From NCBI RefSeq assembly GCF_029919115.1, contig NZ_CP123990.1, forward strand, positions 1,364,001 to 1,428,000: a DNA stretch of 64,000 nt, written 5' to 3'. Below, one piece after another: positions 8,381 to 19,317 of this stretch (position 1 is the stretch's first letter; each line of letters starts with the position of its first letter). A program made the translations under genes and the position numbers. Under the pieces are notes generated by a model. The model saw only the letters and a list, made by a program, of their open reading frames with translations. It was not told the DNA's origin and ran no database searches. This stretch comes from Variovorax paradoxus. Its GTDB lineage: Bacteria; Pseudomonadota; Gammaproteobacteria; Burkholderiales; Burkholderiaceae_C.

Positions 8381-8944
8381 ATGCGCGGGATGCGTGCGGT
8401 TCCAGCGCGTCCGCCTGCGCAAGTCTGGGCGTTCTGGCTGCGCGCAACGCATTGGGCACTGGTCATGGCCATTGCCGTGGCGTGGTTCAGTGGAGAAGGG
8501 CTGCTGCGGCAGCACGAACTGGCGGGCTACGCCGCGCTGGCCTTGATTGCCGGCCGCTGCATCGGCGGGTGGCTGGGCGGGCGCTATGCCAAGTTCAAGC
8601 AGTTTGTGCGGCCGTCCTCGCAGGTGCTGCGCTATGCGGCCGACGTGCTCGCACGGCGCGAGAAGCGCTACCTGGGCCACAACCCTCTTGGCGGCTGGAT
8701 GGTCGTTGCCCTGCTTGCCACGGTAACGGCTGTCGGCGTCACGGGCTGGATGTATACGCTCGATATGTTCTGGGGATTGGCGTGGGTGGAATGGCTTCAC
8801 CGCACGTTGGCCTGGACACTGGTGGCGTTGATCGCCCTGCATCTGGCCGGGGTGGCTTTCACGAGCTGGCGGCACCGTGAAAACCTGGTCGGCGCCATGC
8901 TCAGCGGGCGCAAACGCCCCGAAGAGCCGGGCGACGTTGCCTGA
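8381..8944 (+). CDS. Cytochrome b561-like membrane protein
   Basis: This 187-residue membrane protein belongs to the cytochrome b/b6 (b561, Ni-hydrogenase type) family. It has about four transmembrane segments. Histidines suitable as heme ligands occur in RATHWALVMAIAV (helix 1) and in ALIALHLAGVAF (last helix), with others near HRTLAW. Such proteins pass electrons between the quinone pool and periplasmic partners. It begins 2 bases after the PepSY gene and ends the iron-uptake run on this strand. Confidence 0.88.
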   Translation: MRGMRAVPARPPAQVWAFWLRATHWALVMAIAVAWFSGEGLLRQHELAGYAALALIAGRCIGGWLGGRYAKFKQFVRPSSQVLRYAADVLARREKRYLGHNPLGGWMVVALLATVTAVGVTGWMYTLDMFWGLAWVEWLHRTLAWTLVALIALHLAGVAFTSWRHRENLVGAMLSGRKRPEEPGDVA

Positions 8945-8963
8945 CGGCAGCGCCGACTCGCCG

Positions 8964-8985
8964 AAAAGGGCCGGGCGGCCCCTTT
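8964..8985. terminator. Hairpin between the cytochrome gene and bfr
   Basis: AAAAGGGCC and GGCCCCTTT can pair around a GGGC loop with one mismatch, in the 46-base gap between two converging genes. There is no long T-run outside the stem, so terminator function is only moderately supported. Confidence 0.5.
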
Positions 8986-8990
8986 CGAAC

Positions 8991-9467
8991 TCAGCCGATC
9001 TCGCCCATCTGCGACTGCAGGTAGTTCTGCAGCCCGACCTTGTCGATCAGGTCGATCTGGGTTTCGAGGAAGTCGATGTGCTCTTCCGTGTCGTCGAGAA
9101 TCTCTTGCAGAAGGTCGCGTGAAACGTAGTCACGAACGGTTTCGCAGTACGCGATACCGTCCTTGATGGTGGCTTGCGCGCCGGTCTCGGCGCCCAGGTC
9201 GCAGCCGAGCAATTCGGGCACGTCTTCACCGATGTTCAGCTTGCCCAGGTCTTGCAGATTGGGCAGGCCGTCCAGCATGAAGATGCGGTCCATCAGCTTG
9301 TCGGCGTGCTTCATCTCGCCGATGGATTCCTCGTATTCCTTCTTGGCCAGCTTGTCCAGACCCCAATGCTTGAGCATGCGGTAGTGCAGGAAATACTGGT
9401 TGATTGCGGTGAGCTCGTTCTTGAGCTGCGCCTGCAGATGTTCGATGACCTTGGGGTCGCCCTTCAT
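8991..9467 (-). CDS. bfr: Bacterioferritin
   Basis: This 158-residue bacterioferritin forms a 24-subunit iron-storage shell. It starts with the family's [12 protein letters not shown]; the ATG at 9467 is preceded by AAGGAAAAC. The heme-axial methionine is M52 (GEMKHAD). Ferroxidase ligands E18, E51, H54, E94 and H130 are present by alignment with E. coli Bfr. Position 127, glutamate in E. coli, is threonine here (DDTEEHID). It converges on the cytochrome gene and is divergent from ahpC. The partner ferredoxin Bfd is encoded about 4.5 kb upstream. Confidence 0.95.
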   Translation of the reverse strand: MKGDPKVIEHLQAQLKNELTAINQYFLHYRMLKHWGLDKLAKKEYEESIGEMKHADKLMDRIFMLDGLPNLQDLGKLNIGEDVPELLGCDLGAETGAQATIKDGIAYCETVRDYVSRDLLQEILDDTEEHIDFLETQIDLIDKVGLQNYLQSQMGEIG

Positions 9468-9617
9468 GATTGTTTTCCTTGTTCTGAAAGTAGGGATTGT
9501 GAGAGGGGCGAGCGAGCTCTTGCAAGCAATCCCATGCTGCACTGGTCTGCATGCGTTTGATGGTGATACACGTTCGTATTCGAGCAGGGTGCGAGGACCG
9601 CCGCGCCTTTGGTTTTC

Positions 9618-9654
9618 ATAGGCCTCACCGATGCAATTGATAGTTCATTACTAT
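9618..9654 (+). promoter_or_regulatory. OxyR operator upstream of ahpC
   Basis: The stretch reads ATAG-N7-CGAT-N7-ATAG-N7-CTAT, which matches the four-element OxyR consensus ATAG-N7-CTAT-N7-ATAG-N7-CTAT at 15 of 16 bases with exact spacing. It ends just at the expected -35 position of a TATACT -10 element at 9676-9681, the arrangement expected for activation. Confidence 0.88.
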
Positions 9655-9675
9655 GAACAAGTGCAATTTGGTAGT

Positions 9676-9681
9676 TATACT
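9676..9681 (+). promoter_or_regulatory. Predicted -10 element of the ahpC promoter
   Basis: TATACT lies 49 bases before the ahpC start codon and 21 bases after the OxyR operator. No good -35 hexamer is seen, as expected for an activator-dependent promoter. Confidence 0.55.
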
Positions 9682-9729
9682 CATGGCTCGCAGTTATTTT
9701 TGTCCACCCGCAGCATCCAAGGAATCAAC

Positions 9730-10293
9730 ATGTCCCTGATCAACACTCAAGTCCAACCCTTCAAGACCCAGGCCTACCTCAACGGCAAGTTCATCGATGT
9801 GTCCGACGAGACGCTCAAGGGCAAATGGTCCGTGCTGATCTTCATGCCGGCGGCCTTCACCTTCAACTGCCCGACCGAAGTCGAAGACGCGGCCGACAAC
9901 TATCCCGAGTTCCAGAAGCTGGGTGCCGAGGTCTACATCGTGACGACCGACACGCACTTCTCGCACAAGGTCTGGCACGACACCTCGCCGGCCGTGGGCA
10001 AGGCCAAGTTCCCGCTGGTGGGCGACCCCACCCACACGCTGACCAACGCTTTCGGCGTGCACATCCCCGAAGAAGGCCTGGCGCTGCGCGGCACCTTCGT
10101 GATCAACCCCGAAGGCATCATCAAGACCGCCGAAGTGCACTCCAACGAAATCGCCCGTGACGTGAAGGAAACGCTGCGCAAGCTGAAGGCAGCGGTCTAC
10201 ACCGCCGCTCACCCGAACGAAGTCTGCCCGGCCAAGTGGAATGAAGGCGACAAGACCATCGCTCCGTCGTTCGACCTCGTCGGCAAGATCTAA
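9730..10293 (+). CDS. ahpC: Alkyl hydroperoxide reductase subunit C (peroxiredoxin)
   Basis: This 187-residue AhpC-type 2-Cys peroxiredoxin reduces hydrogen peroxide and organic peroxides. The peroxidatic cysteine lies in FTFNCPTEVEDAAD and the resolving cysteine in the C-terminal EVCPAKWNEGDK. The protein ends with the family's SFDLVGKI. The ATG at 9730, preceded by AAGGAATC, gives the normal start MSLINTQVQPF; an earlier in-frame start at 9631 falls inside the OxyR operator and is rejected. ahpF, which recycles it, follows after a terminator and a short gap. Confidence 0.97.
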   Translation: MSLINTQVQPFKTQAYLNGKFIDVSDETLKGKWSVLIFMPAAFTFNCPTEVEDAADNYPEFQKLGAEVYIVTTDTHFSHKVWHDTSPAVGKAKFPLVGDPTHTLTNAFGVHIPEEGLALRGTFVINPEGIIKTAEVHSNEIARDVKETLRKLKAAVYTAAHPNEVCPAKWNEGDKTIAPSFDLVGKI

Positions 10294-10305
10294 GCGTCCC
10301 GCGCG

Positions 10306-10340
10306 AAAGCCCGGGCGCTCACGAGGCCCCGGGCTTTTTT
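10306..10340 (+). terminator. Rho-independent terminator between ahpC and ahpF
   Basis: A 10-bp perfect stem (AAAGCCCGGG / CCCGGGCTTT) is followed by a run of T to 10340. It should end most ahpC messages, which are usually needed in excess over ahpF. Confidence 0.88.
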
Positions 10341-10351
10341 GCCCCAAGTTG

Positions 10352-10366
10352 ATAGTTTTAAGTTAT
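10352..10366 (+). promoter_or_regulatory. Possible OxyR half-site before ahpF
   Basis: ATAG-N7-TTAT matches the OxyR half-operator ATAG-N7-CTAT at 7 of 8 bases. It lies between the ahpC terminator and the ahpF start at 10383, too close to the gene for an ordinary activator site, so its role is uncertain. Confidence 0.35.
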
Positions 10367-10382
10367 CGAAAGAGAGTCCTTC

Positions 10383-11954
10383 ATGCTTGACGCCAGCACC
10401 AAAGCCCAATTGAAGAGTTACCTCGAGCGCGCCACGCAGCCGATCGAGATCGTCGCCTCGCTCGACGACAGCAAGGCCTCGGGCGAAATGCTGTCGCTGC
10501 TGAAAGACGTTGCGGAAGCCTCGCCGCTGGTCAAGCTGACCGAAAGCCGCGACGACAACCATCGCAAGCCTTCTTTCTCGGTCAACCGCCCGAGCGAGAA
10601 CCACGGCCCGCGTTTTGCCGGCCTGCCGATGGGCCATGAATTCACGTCGCTGATCCTTGCGCTGCTGCAGATCGGCGGCTATCCCCCGAAGGTCGAAGAA
10701 GCCGTGCTCGAGCAGATTCGCGCGCTCGACGGGGACTTCGAGTTCGAGATCTATGTCTCGCTCACCTGCCATAACTGCCCTGACGTGGTGCAGGCGCTGA
10801 ACCTGATGGCCATCCAGAACCCGCGCATCCGCACCACGATGATCGAGGGCGGCACCTTCCAGGATGAGGTCAAGGAACGCCAGGTGATGGCCGTGCCCAC
10901 CGTGTTCCTGAACGGCACCGAATTCGGCCAAGGCCGCATGAGCCTGGAAGAGATTCTCGCCAAGATCGACACCAGCGGCGTCGAGCGCGAGGCGAAGAAG
11001 ATCGCCGCCAAGGACCCGTTCGACGTGCTGATCGTCGGCGGCGGCCCGGCCGGCGCCGCGGCGGCCGTTTATGCGGCGCGCAAGGGCATCCGCACCGGCG
11101 TGGCGTCGGAGCGCTTCGGCGGCCAGGTGCTCGACACGCTCGGCATCGAGAACTTCATTTCCGTCAAGGAAACCGAAGGACCGAAGTTCGCACATGCGCT
11201 CGAAGAGCACGTGCGCGACTATGACGTCGACATCATGAACCTGCAACGCGCCAAGGCGCTGGTTCCGGGCAAGGACCTCATCGAGGTGCAGCTCGAGAGC
11301 GGCGCGTCGCTCAAGAGCAAGTCGATCATCATTTCGACCGGTGCGCGCTGGCGCAACATCAACGTGCCCGGCGAGCATGAGTTCAAGAACAAGGGCGTGG
11401 CTTACTGCCCGCACTGCGACGGCCCGCTGTTCAAGGGCAAGCGCGTCGCGGTCATCGGCGGCGGCAACTCGGGCGTCGAAGCGGCCATCGACCTGGCCGG
11501 CATCGTGGGCCACGTCACGCTGATCGAGTTCGATACCGCGCTGCGTGCCGACGCCGTGCTGCAGCGCAAGCTCAAGAGCCTGAAGAATGTCGACGTGTTC
11601 ACCAACGCGCAGACCACCGAGATCACTGGCGACCAGAAGGTCAACGGCCTGGTCTACAAAGACCGTGCGACGGGCGAGCTGAAGAAGGTCGAGCTCGAAG
11701 GCGTGTTCATCCAGATCGGCCTGGTGCCCAACACCGATTGGCTCAAGGGCGTGGTCGAACTGACGAAGCACGGCGAGATCGTGGTCGACGCCAGGGGGCA
11801 GACATCGGTGCCGGGCGTGTTCGCGGCAGGCGACGTGACGACTGTGCCGTTCAAGCAGATCATCATCGCGGCCGGCGACGGCGCCAAGGCCGCGCTGGGT
11901 GCTTTCGATCACCTGATCCGGACCTCGGCCCCCGTGGAGCAGGCCGCGGCGTAA
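10383..11954 (+). CDS. ahpF: Alkyl hydroperoxide reductase subunit F
   Basis: This 523-residue flavoprotein transfers electrons from NAD(P)H to AhpC. Its N-terminal domain (about 1-200) has two thioredoxin-like folds with the redox motif CHNC in [12 protein letters not shown]. An FAD-binding Rossmann motif follows ([21 protein letters not shown]). The thioredoxin-reductase-type active site is CPHCDG, then the NAD(P)H motif [19 protein letters not shown]. The C-terminus has the FAD-binding [19 protein letters not shown]. Length and domain order are normal. Confidence 0.97.
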   Translation: MLDASTKAQLKSYLERATQPIEIVASLDDSKASGEMLSLLKDVAEASPLVKLTESRDDNHRKPSFSVNRPSENHGPRFAGLPMGHEFTSLILALLQIGGYPPKVEEAVLEQIRALDGDFEFEIYVSLTCHNCPDVVQALNLMAIQNPRIRTTMIEGGTFQDEVKERQVMAVPTVFLNGTEFGQGRMSLEEILAKIDTSGVEREAKKIAAKDPFDVLIVGGGPAGAAAAVYAARKGIRTGVASERFGGQVLDTLGIENFISVKETEGPKFAHALEEHVRDYDVDIMNLQRAKALVPGKDLIEVQLESGASLKSKSIIISTGARWRNINVPGEHEFKNKGVAYCPHCDGPLFKGKRVAVIGGGNSGVEAAIDLAGIVGHVTLIEFDTALRADAVLQRKLKSLKNVDVFTNAQTTEITGDQKVNGLVYKDRATGELKKVELEGVFIQIGLVPNTDWLKGVVELTKHGEIVVDARGQTSVPGVFAAGDVTTVPFKQIIIAAGDGAKAALGAFDHLIRTSAPVEQAAA

Positions 11955-11988
11955 AGACCCAGCCGAGGCGGCCGGTTTGACGGCCGCC

Positions 11989-12810
11989 TCAGTACGTCAG
12001 CCGTTCAGGCTTCAGTTCCTGCAGGATGGTGGTGGCAATTTCCTCGATCGACTTGGTCGTGGTCGAGAGCCACCTGATGCCGGCGCGGCGCATCATGGCT
12101 TCGGCCTCGCTCACCTCGTTGCGGCAGTTCTCGAGGCTGGCGTAACGCGAATCCGGCCGGCGCTCGTTGCGGATCTGGCTCAGCCGCTCGGGTTGGATGG
12201 TCAGCCCGAAGATCTTCTTGCGATGCGGCATCAAGGCCGGCGGCAGCTGGCGGCGCTCGAAATCCTCCGGAATCAACGGGTAGTTGGCCGCCTTCAGGCC
12301 GTGCTGCATCGCCAGATAAAGAGAGGTCGGCGTCTTGCCGCTGCGGCTCACGCCCACCAGGATCACGTCCGCGCCTTCCAGGTCGCGGTTGCTCTGGCCG
12401 TCGTCGTGCGCCAGGCTGAAGTCGATGGCCGCGATGCGGGCGTCGTATTCCTTGCTCTTGCTCACGTCGCTGAAACGGCCGATGCGGTGGTTCGACTTCA
12501 CCGCCAGCTCAATTTCGAGCGGGCGCACAAAGGTGCCGAACATGTCGAGCAGCATGCCCTTGCAGCCGGTCTCGATCACCTCCAGCACTTCCATGTTGGC
12601 CAGGGTGGTGAAGACGATGGGGCGCACGCCCTCCAGTTCGGCCGTGTGGTTGATCTGGCGCACCGCCTGGTGCGCCTTGTCGACCGTGTCGGTAAACGGC
12701 AGCCGGACATGGCGTGGCTTCATCTCGAACTGAGCGAGCACGGCGTTACCGAAAGTTTCGGCGGTAATGCCGGTGCCGTCTGAAATGAAGAAAACAGTGC
12801 GTGTATGCAT
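11989..12810 (-). CDS. ppsR: PEP synthase regulatory protein (kinase/pyrophosphorylase)
   Basis: This 273-residue DUF299-family bifunctional regulator phosphorylates PEP synthase with ADP to inactivate it and reactivates it by phosphorolysis. The P-loop is [15 protein letters not shown]. The N-terminus [20 protein letters not shown] is typical, so I start at the ATG at 12810; the longer upstream reading is not family-like. It is divergent from ppsA, its target, across 191 bases, the usual arrangement. Confidence 0.96.
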   Translation of the reverse strand: MHTRTVFFISDGTGITAETFGNAVLAQFEMKPRHVRLPFTDTVDKAHQAVRQINHTAELEGVRPIVFTTLANMEVLEVIETGCKGMLLDMFGTFVRPLEIELAVKSNHRIGRFSDVSKSKEYDARIAAIDFSLAHDDGQSNRDLEGADVILVGVSRSGKTPTSLYLAMQHGLKAANYPLIPEDFERRQLPPALMPHRKKIFGLTIQPERLSQIRNERRPDSRYASLENCRNEVSEAEAMMRRAGIRWLSTTTKSIEEIATTILQELKPERLTY

Positions 12811-13001
12811 GGTGTAGCTCTCGCGGCCTTGTCCTGCGGCGCGTGCAATCTCGCCACGCCTACAATCCGGGCCATTATCGGGAATCCGCTTTCCCTTGCC
12901 CCAATTCTTTCCATGCACGCCGCGCCAGCACCCAAAGCAACGACAACGATCGTGCCGCGCCGCCTGCATGCAGCACCGGTTTCAACTTCTGGAGCTTTCC
13001 C

Positions 13002-15395
<2,394 letters not shown>

Positions 15396-15396
15396 C

Positions 15397-15421
15397 GAAA
15401 AAAGGGCGGTTGTAACCGCCC
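15397..15421. terminator. Hairpin after ppsA
   Basis: GGGCGGT and ACCGCCC form a 7-bp stem 8 bases after the ppsA stop. An A-run lies on its 5' side and there is no T-run on its 3' side, so on the plus strand it is a weak terminator. Confidence 0.45.
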
Positions 15422-15600
15422 GGTAAGGCGGTCGTGGGAATCCCCATTGGGGAAATTCCCGCTTCCGCAGGGCACAAATGAATCAAAATGTGTTCTTTAT
15501 GCCAGACTTGTGACGCTCACAAGGGCGCCAGTCGCTTGCGGGTTGCGCATGGCGAAATTGCCAGTCGCGCAAACCGGCGGTACATCGCGGAAGAAACATC

Positions 15601-16155
15601 ATGATTCTTGTCAAGACAGAAGCCGGACAGCAGGTGTTCAAGGACCGTTCGGTGCCGCTTTCGCCGCGCCAGCGCACGGCGTTCATCCTGTTCGACGGCA
15701 AGCGCTCGGTCGATGAGGTGCTGGCTGCGGGAAACGGCATTGCACGCGAAGAGATCGACCAGATGGTCGACCTGGGGCTGCTCCAGCCAGCGGCGGGAAG
15801 CAAAGCGGCTGCGTCGCCCAAGGCACCCGAACCCGCCACCGCAAGCAAGACGGCGGCAACCGCCGCGCCGCAGCCTTCCGGCGGAAGCAGGCCACCCGAG
15901 TCAGCAAAGCTGAAGCCGGCCGAACCCGCGCCCGCGGCCGCGCCCGCTGCGGGCCGCAGCAGGCAGCAGCGCTACAAGGACGCCTATCCCATCGCCACCC
16001 AGCTGACCGGAGCCCTCGGGCTGATGGGCTTCCGGCTCAACCTGCAGGTCGAAGGCACCACCAGCTATGAAGACCTGGTGGCGCTGGCGCCCAAGATACG
16101 CGCCGCGGTGGGCGCCGAGAAAGCTGCGGCCCTCGACAAGGCCCTGAACGACTGA
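15601..16155 (+). CDS. Conserved-type hypothetical protein with Ala/Pro-rich linker
   Basis: I do not recognise this 184-residue protein. The first about 65 residues look like a small folded domain with predicted helix-turn-helix character (SPRQRTAFILFDGKRSVDEVLA then REEIDQMVDLGLLQ). A low-complexity Ala/Pro/Lys/Ser linker follows (about 66-120), then a second folded part (about 121-184) starting RYKDAYPIATQLTGALGLMGF. The layout, two small domains joined by a flexible linker, suggests a regulatory or scaffold protein. It is soluble with no signal peptide. It lies alone between ppsA and the rpsF operon. The ATG at 15601 has GGAAGAAAC upstream. Confidence 0.75.
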   Translation: MILVKTEAGQQVFKDRSVPLSPRQRTAFILFDGKRSVDEVLAAGNGIAREEIDQMVDLGLLQPAAGSKAAASPKAPEPATASKTAATAAPQPSGGSRPPESAKLKPAEPAPAAAPAAGRSRQQRYKDAYPIATQLTGALGLMGFRLNLQVEGTTSYEDLVALAPKIRAAVGAEKAAALDKALND

Positions 16156-16180
16156 GCCTGGACCAACGCCGCGCCTATAG

Positions 16181-16189
16181 TGCTACAAT
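16181..16189 (+). promoter_or_regulatory. Extended -10 element of the rpsF operon promoter
   Basis: TGCTACAAT is an extended -10 (TG-N-TACAAT) 81 bases before the rpsF start. No strong -35 is visible, as expected for extended -10 promoters. Confidence 0.55.
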
Positions 16190-16269
16190 AGCCGGCTTTG
16201 CCTTGCCACACTGCGCCCGACGCTGCAGGTGGCTTTTCCTCTTCTACGGAAGAATCCACAAGGAGTGCC

Positions 16270-16644
16270 ATGCGTCACTACGAAATCATTTTGCTGATCC
16301 ACCCGGATCAGAGCGAACAAGTTCCGGCCATGCTGGAGCGCTACAAGGGCCTGATCACGGCCGGCGGCGGCAAAGTCCACCGCGTTGAAGACTGGGGCCG
16401 CCGTCAGCTGGCCTACCAGATCAACAAGCTCAACAAGGCGCACTACCTGTGCGTCAACATTGAAGCCGAACAAGCCGTGATGGGCGAACTGGAACACGCG
16501 TTCAAGTTCAACGACGCCGTGCTGCGCCACCTCACCGTCCAGAAGAAGAAGGCCGAAACCGGTCCTTCGTCGATGATGAAGACGGTCGAGCGCGAAGAAG
16601 CCCGCAAGGCCCAGCAGGCCGAGTACGCCGCCAACAACAGCTGA
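16270..16644 (+). CDS. rpsF: 30S ribosomal protein S6
   Basis: This 124-residue S6 protein of the small ribosomal subunit pairs with S18 on 16S rRNA. It starts [18 protein letters not shown] and contains the family signature region [15 protein letters not shown]. The ATG at 16270 follows AAGGAGTGCC, a strong ribosome-binding site. It is the first gene of the rpsF-priB-rpsR-rplI operon. Confidence 0.98.
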   Translation: MRHYEIILLIHPDQSEQVPAMLERYKGLITAGGGKVHRVEDWGRRQLAYQINKLNKAHYLCVNIEAEQAVMGELEHAFKFNDAVLRHLTVQKKKAETGPSSMMKTVEREEARKAQQAEYAANNS

Positions 16645-16651
16645 TAGCGGC

Positions 16652-16969
16652 GTGACCGCTGCCGCTGCTGCGGCAACCGGGGTCAATCAGCTCCTGCTGA
16701 CAGCCTCCGTTGCCGAACTCGGAACCTTGCGATACACGCCCGCCGGCCTTCCCGCCATCGACCTGAAGCTCGAACACGAATCGACGCTTCAGGAGGCAGG
16801 AAAAGCCAGGCAGGTGAAAACGGCCCTCAAGGCCGTTGCCTTCGGCGCCATCGCCGAACGGCTCGCAACGCAGTCGATGGGGAGTCTCTGGTGTTTTCAG
16901 GGATTTCTCGCGACACCGGGCAACGGCAAACATCCGGTCCTGCACATTCAGGATTTTCAGCAAAATTAA
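16652..16969 (+). CDS. priB: Primosomal replication protein N (PriB)
   Basis: This 105-residue OB-fold protein binds single-stranded DNA and bridges PriA and DnaT during replication restart. Family similarity is seen in NQLLLTASVAELGTLRYTPA (first strands) and HIQDF near the end. The start is a GTG at 16652, 7 bases after the rpsF stop. Its place between rpsF and rpsR is the standard one. Confidence 0.93.
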   Translation: MTAAAAAATGVNQLLLTASVAELGTLRYTPAGLPAIDLKLEHESTLQEAGKARQVKTALKAVAFGAIAERLATQSMGSLWCFQGFLATPGNGKHPVLHIQDFQQN

Positions 16970-16990
16970 TTTTCGACAAGAGGTCCCTCA

Positions 16991-17272
16991 ATGGCCACGT
17001 TCAAGAAATTCAACAAAGACAAGCGCCCGAAGCGCAACACCCAGTCGCTGCTGTTCAAGCGCAAGCGCTTCTGCCGCTTCACCGTCGCTGGCGTCGAAGA
17101 AATCGACTACAAGGACATCGACACGCTGCGTGACTTCATCAGCGAAAACGGCAAGATCATTCCCGCACGCCTGACCGGCACGCGCGCGATCTACCAGCGT
17201 CAGCTCAACACCGCGATCAAGCGTGCACGCTTCCTCGCGATGGTGCCGTACAGCGACCAGCACCGCGTCTAA
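16991..17272 (+). CDS. rpsR: 30S ribosomal protein S18
   Basis: This 93-residue S18 protein binds S6 on the platform of the 30S subunit. It is recognised by [20 protein letters not shown] and the basic C-terminal half with [32 protein letters not shown] precedes the ATG. It is the third gene in the ribosomal operon. Confidence 0.98.
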   Translation: MATFKKFNKDKRPKRNTQSLLFKRKRFCRFTVAGVEEIDYKDIDTLRDFISENGKIIPARLTGTRAIYQRQLNTAIKRARFLAMVPYSDQHRV

Positions 17273-17284
17273 GGAGCAAGCACC

Positions 17285-17737
17285 ATGCAAATCATTCTTC
17301 TGGACAAGGTTGTCAACGTCGGTGGCCTGGGCGATATCGTCAAGGTCAAGGACGGCTACGCACGCAACTTCCTGATTCCGTCGGGCCGCGCACGCCGTGC
17401 CACCGCTGCCAACAAGGCCGAATTCGAAGCCAAGCGCGCCGAACTGGAAAAGGCTGCGGCCGCCAAGCTGGCCGAATCGCAAGCCCAGGGCGAGAAGCTC
17501 GGCGGCACGACCATCAAGCTGACCCAAAAGGCTGGTGTTGACGGCCGTCTGTTCGGCTCGGTCACCAACGGCGACATCGCCGAAGAGCTCGGCAAGCAAG
17601 GCTACAAGGTTGCCAAGTCGCAAGTGCGCCTGCCCAACGGCCCGATCAAGGTCGTCGGCGACAGCACCGTGAGCGTTGCGCTGCACACCGACGTGGTGGT
17701 CGACATCACCGTGACGGTCTACGGCGAAACCGCCTGA
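17285..17737 (+). CDS. rplI: 50S ribosomal protein L9
   Basis: This 150-residue L9 protein has a small N-terminal domain ([20 protein letters not shown], with the signature [13 protein letters not shown]), a long connecting helix (about 45-75) and a C-terminal RNA-binding domain with [14 protein letters not shown]. It follows rpsR by 12 bases with an AAGGAGCAAGC ribosome-binding site. A strong terminator follows and separates it from dnaB. Confidence 0.98.
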   Translation: MQIILLDKVVNVGGLGDIVKVKDGYARNFLIPSGRARRATAANKAEFEAKRAELEKAAAAKLAESQAQGEKLGGTTIKLTQKAGVDGRLFGSVTNGDIAEELGKQGYKVAKSQVRLPNGPIKVVGDSTVSVALHTDVVVDITVTVYGETA

Positions 17738-17767
17738 TCGTCATTGCGGCGCCTTGTGCGCTGCCGC

Positions 17768-17798
17768 AAAAGCCGCCTCCGGGCGGCTTTTGTTTTTT
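17768..17798 (+). terminator. Rho-independent terminator after rplI
   Basis: AAAAGCCGCC and GGCGGCTTTT form a perfect 10-bp stem with loop TCCG, followed by GTTTTTTG. Confidence 0.92.
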
Positions 17799-17910
17799 GT
17801 GCCTCTGAGTTTTCCACTCCGTTGCACCGGAAGATCACCGTTTATTCACAACCTTGTCCACACGCGCAACGCCGTGCGCGGCTTAGCATGCAGGGTTGCA
17901 AGGGAAGTCC

Positions 17911-19317
17911 ATGTCCGCCGTTTTCTCCTATGCCGACAATGACCCGTCGGCCGATCGCCAAGTCGCCAAACTCCGCATTCCGCCTCACTCGATCGAGGCC
18001 GAGTCGAGCGTGCTCGGCGGCCTGCTGCTCGACAACGGCGCATGGGACCGCATGGGCGACCTGTTGGTGGACGGCGACTTCTACCGCCACGAACACAAGC
18101 TGATCTACGCGGCCATCGGCGGGCTGATCAACGCCAGCAAGCCGGCCGACGTCATTACCGTTTACGAGCAGCTGCAGGGCCTGGGCAAGGCCGAGGAAAT
18201 TGGCGGACTGGTCTACCTGAACTCGCTCGCGCAATACGTGCCAAGCGCGAGCAACATTCGCCGCTACGCCGAGATCGTGCGCGAGCGGTCCATCTTGCGA
18301 AAGCTGGTATCCGCCAGCGACGAGATCGCGACCAACGCCTTCAACACGCAGGGCAAGTCGGTCGACAAGATCCTGGACGAGGCCGAGCAGAAGATCTTCA
18401 ACATCGGCGAAGAAGGCACGCGGATGAAGCAGGGCTTCCAGAGCATGGACGCCCTGGTGGTCGAACTGCTCGACCGCGTGACCGAGATGGCCGAGAACCC
18501 GAACGACATCACGGGCGTGCGCACGGGCTTCTACGAGTTCGACAAGATGACCTCGGGCCTGCAGCCGGGCGACATGATCGTGCTGGCCGCGCGTCCCTCC
18601 ATGGGCAAGACCTCGCTGGCCATCAACATCGCCGAGCACGTGGCCCTGAACGAAGGGCTGCCGGTGGCGGTCTTCTCGATGGAAATGGGTGCCTCGCAGC
18701 TGGCGGTGCGTATCGTCGGGTCGATCGGGCGCATCGACCAGGGGCACCTGCGCACCGGCAAGCTCAGCGACGAAGAGTGGCCACGCCTGACCGAGGCCAT
18801 CGAGAAGCTGCGCAACGTGTCGCTGCACATCGACGAAACGCCGGGCCTCTCTACCAGTGAGCTGCGGGCCAATGCACGCCGGCTCGCGCGGCAGTACGGG
18901 CGGCTCGGCCTGATCGTGGTCGACTACCTGCAGCTCATGTCGACCAGCATGAGCGGCGACGAGAACCGCGCGACCGCGGTGGGCGAAATCTCCCGCGGCT
19001 TGAAGATGCTCGCCAAGGAACTCAAGTGCCCGGTGATCGCGCTGTCGCAGCTGAGCCGAGGCGTTGAAAGCCGTACCGACAAGCGCCCCATGATGAGCGA
19101 CTTGCGCGAATCCGGCGCCATCGAGCAGGATGCGGACATCATCATGTTCATCTACCGCGACGACTACTACGACAAGAACAGCAAGGAGCCGGGGGTGGCC
19201 GAGGTGATCATCAGCAAGCACCGGAACGGACCCACAGGCACCGTCAAGCTGGCTTTCCTGAAGCCGCTCACCAAGTTCGAGAACCTGGCCAGCTACGGCA
19301 GCAGCGACGACTACTGA
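17911..19317 (+). CDS. dnaB: Replicative DNA helicase DnaB
   Basis: This 468-residue replicative helicase is a hexameric 5'-3' motor at the fork. The N-terminal DnaG-interacting domain begins KLRIPPHSIEAESSVLGGLL. The RecA-like C-terminal domain has the Walker A motif ARPSMGKTSLAINIA, the Walker B region RLGLIVVDYLQLM and the DNA-loop region ELKCPVIALSQLSRGVE. There is no intein. The ATG at 17911 follows AAGGGAAG; an upstream TTG is possible but unneeded. Its last 7 bases overlap the end of the convergent WYL regulator gene. Confidence 0.98.
   Translation: MSAVFSYADNDPSADRQVAKLRIPPHSIEAESSVLGGLLLDNGAWDRMGDLLVDGDFYRHEHKLIYAAIGGLINASKPADVITVYEQLQGLGKAEEIGGLVYLNSLAQYVPSASNIRRYAEIVRERSILRKLVSASDEIATNAFNTQGKSVDKILDEAEQKIFNIGEEGTRMKQGFQSMDALVVELLDRVTEMAENPNDITGVRTGFYEFDKMTSGLQPGDMIVLAARPSMGKTSLAINIAEHVALNEGLPVAVFSMEMGASQLAVRIVGSIGRIDQGHLRTGKLSDEEWPRLTEAIEKLRNVSLHIDETPGLSTSELRANARRLARQYGRLGLIVVDYLQLMSTSMSGDENRATAVGEISRGLKMLAKELKCPVIALSQLSRGVESRTDKRPMMSDLRESGAIEQDADIIMFIYRDDYYDKNSKEPGVAEVIISKHRNGPTGTVKLAFLKPLTKFENLASYGSSDDY

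Noticed and set aside
9631..9729. Extended N-terminus for AhpC
   Set aside because: Would overlap the OxyR operator and the -10, and AhpC proteins start at MSLINTQ.
12801..13001. Extended N-terminus for PpsA overlapping ppsR
   Set aside because: No family similarity upstream of 13002; the ATG there has a ribosome-binding site.
15404..15421. Attenuator or riboswitch after ppsA
   Set aside because: Only one short hairpin is present, with no conserved block and no T-run.
18042..18860. Second plus-strand frame inside dnaB
   Set aside because: Out-of-frame reading of dnaB with Arg/Gly/Ala bias; no domain.
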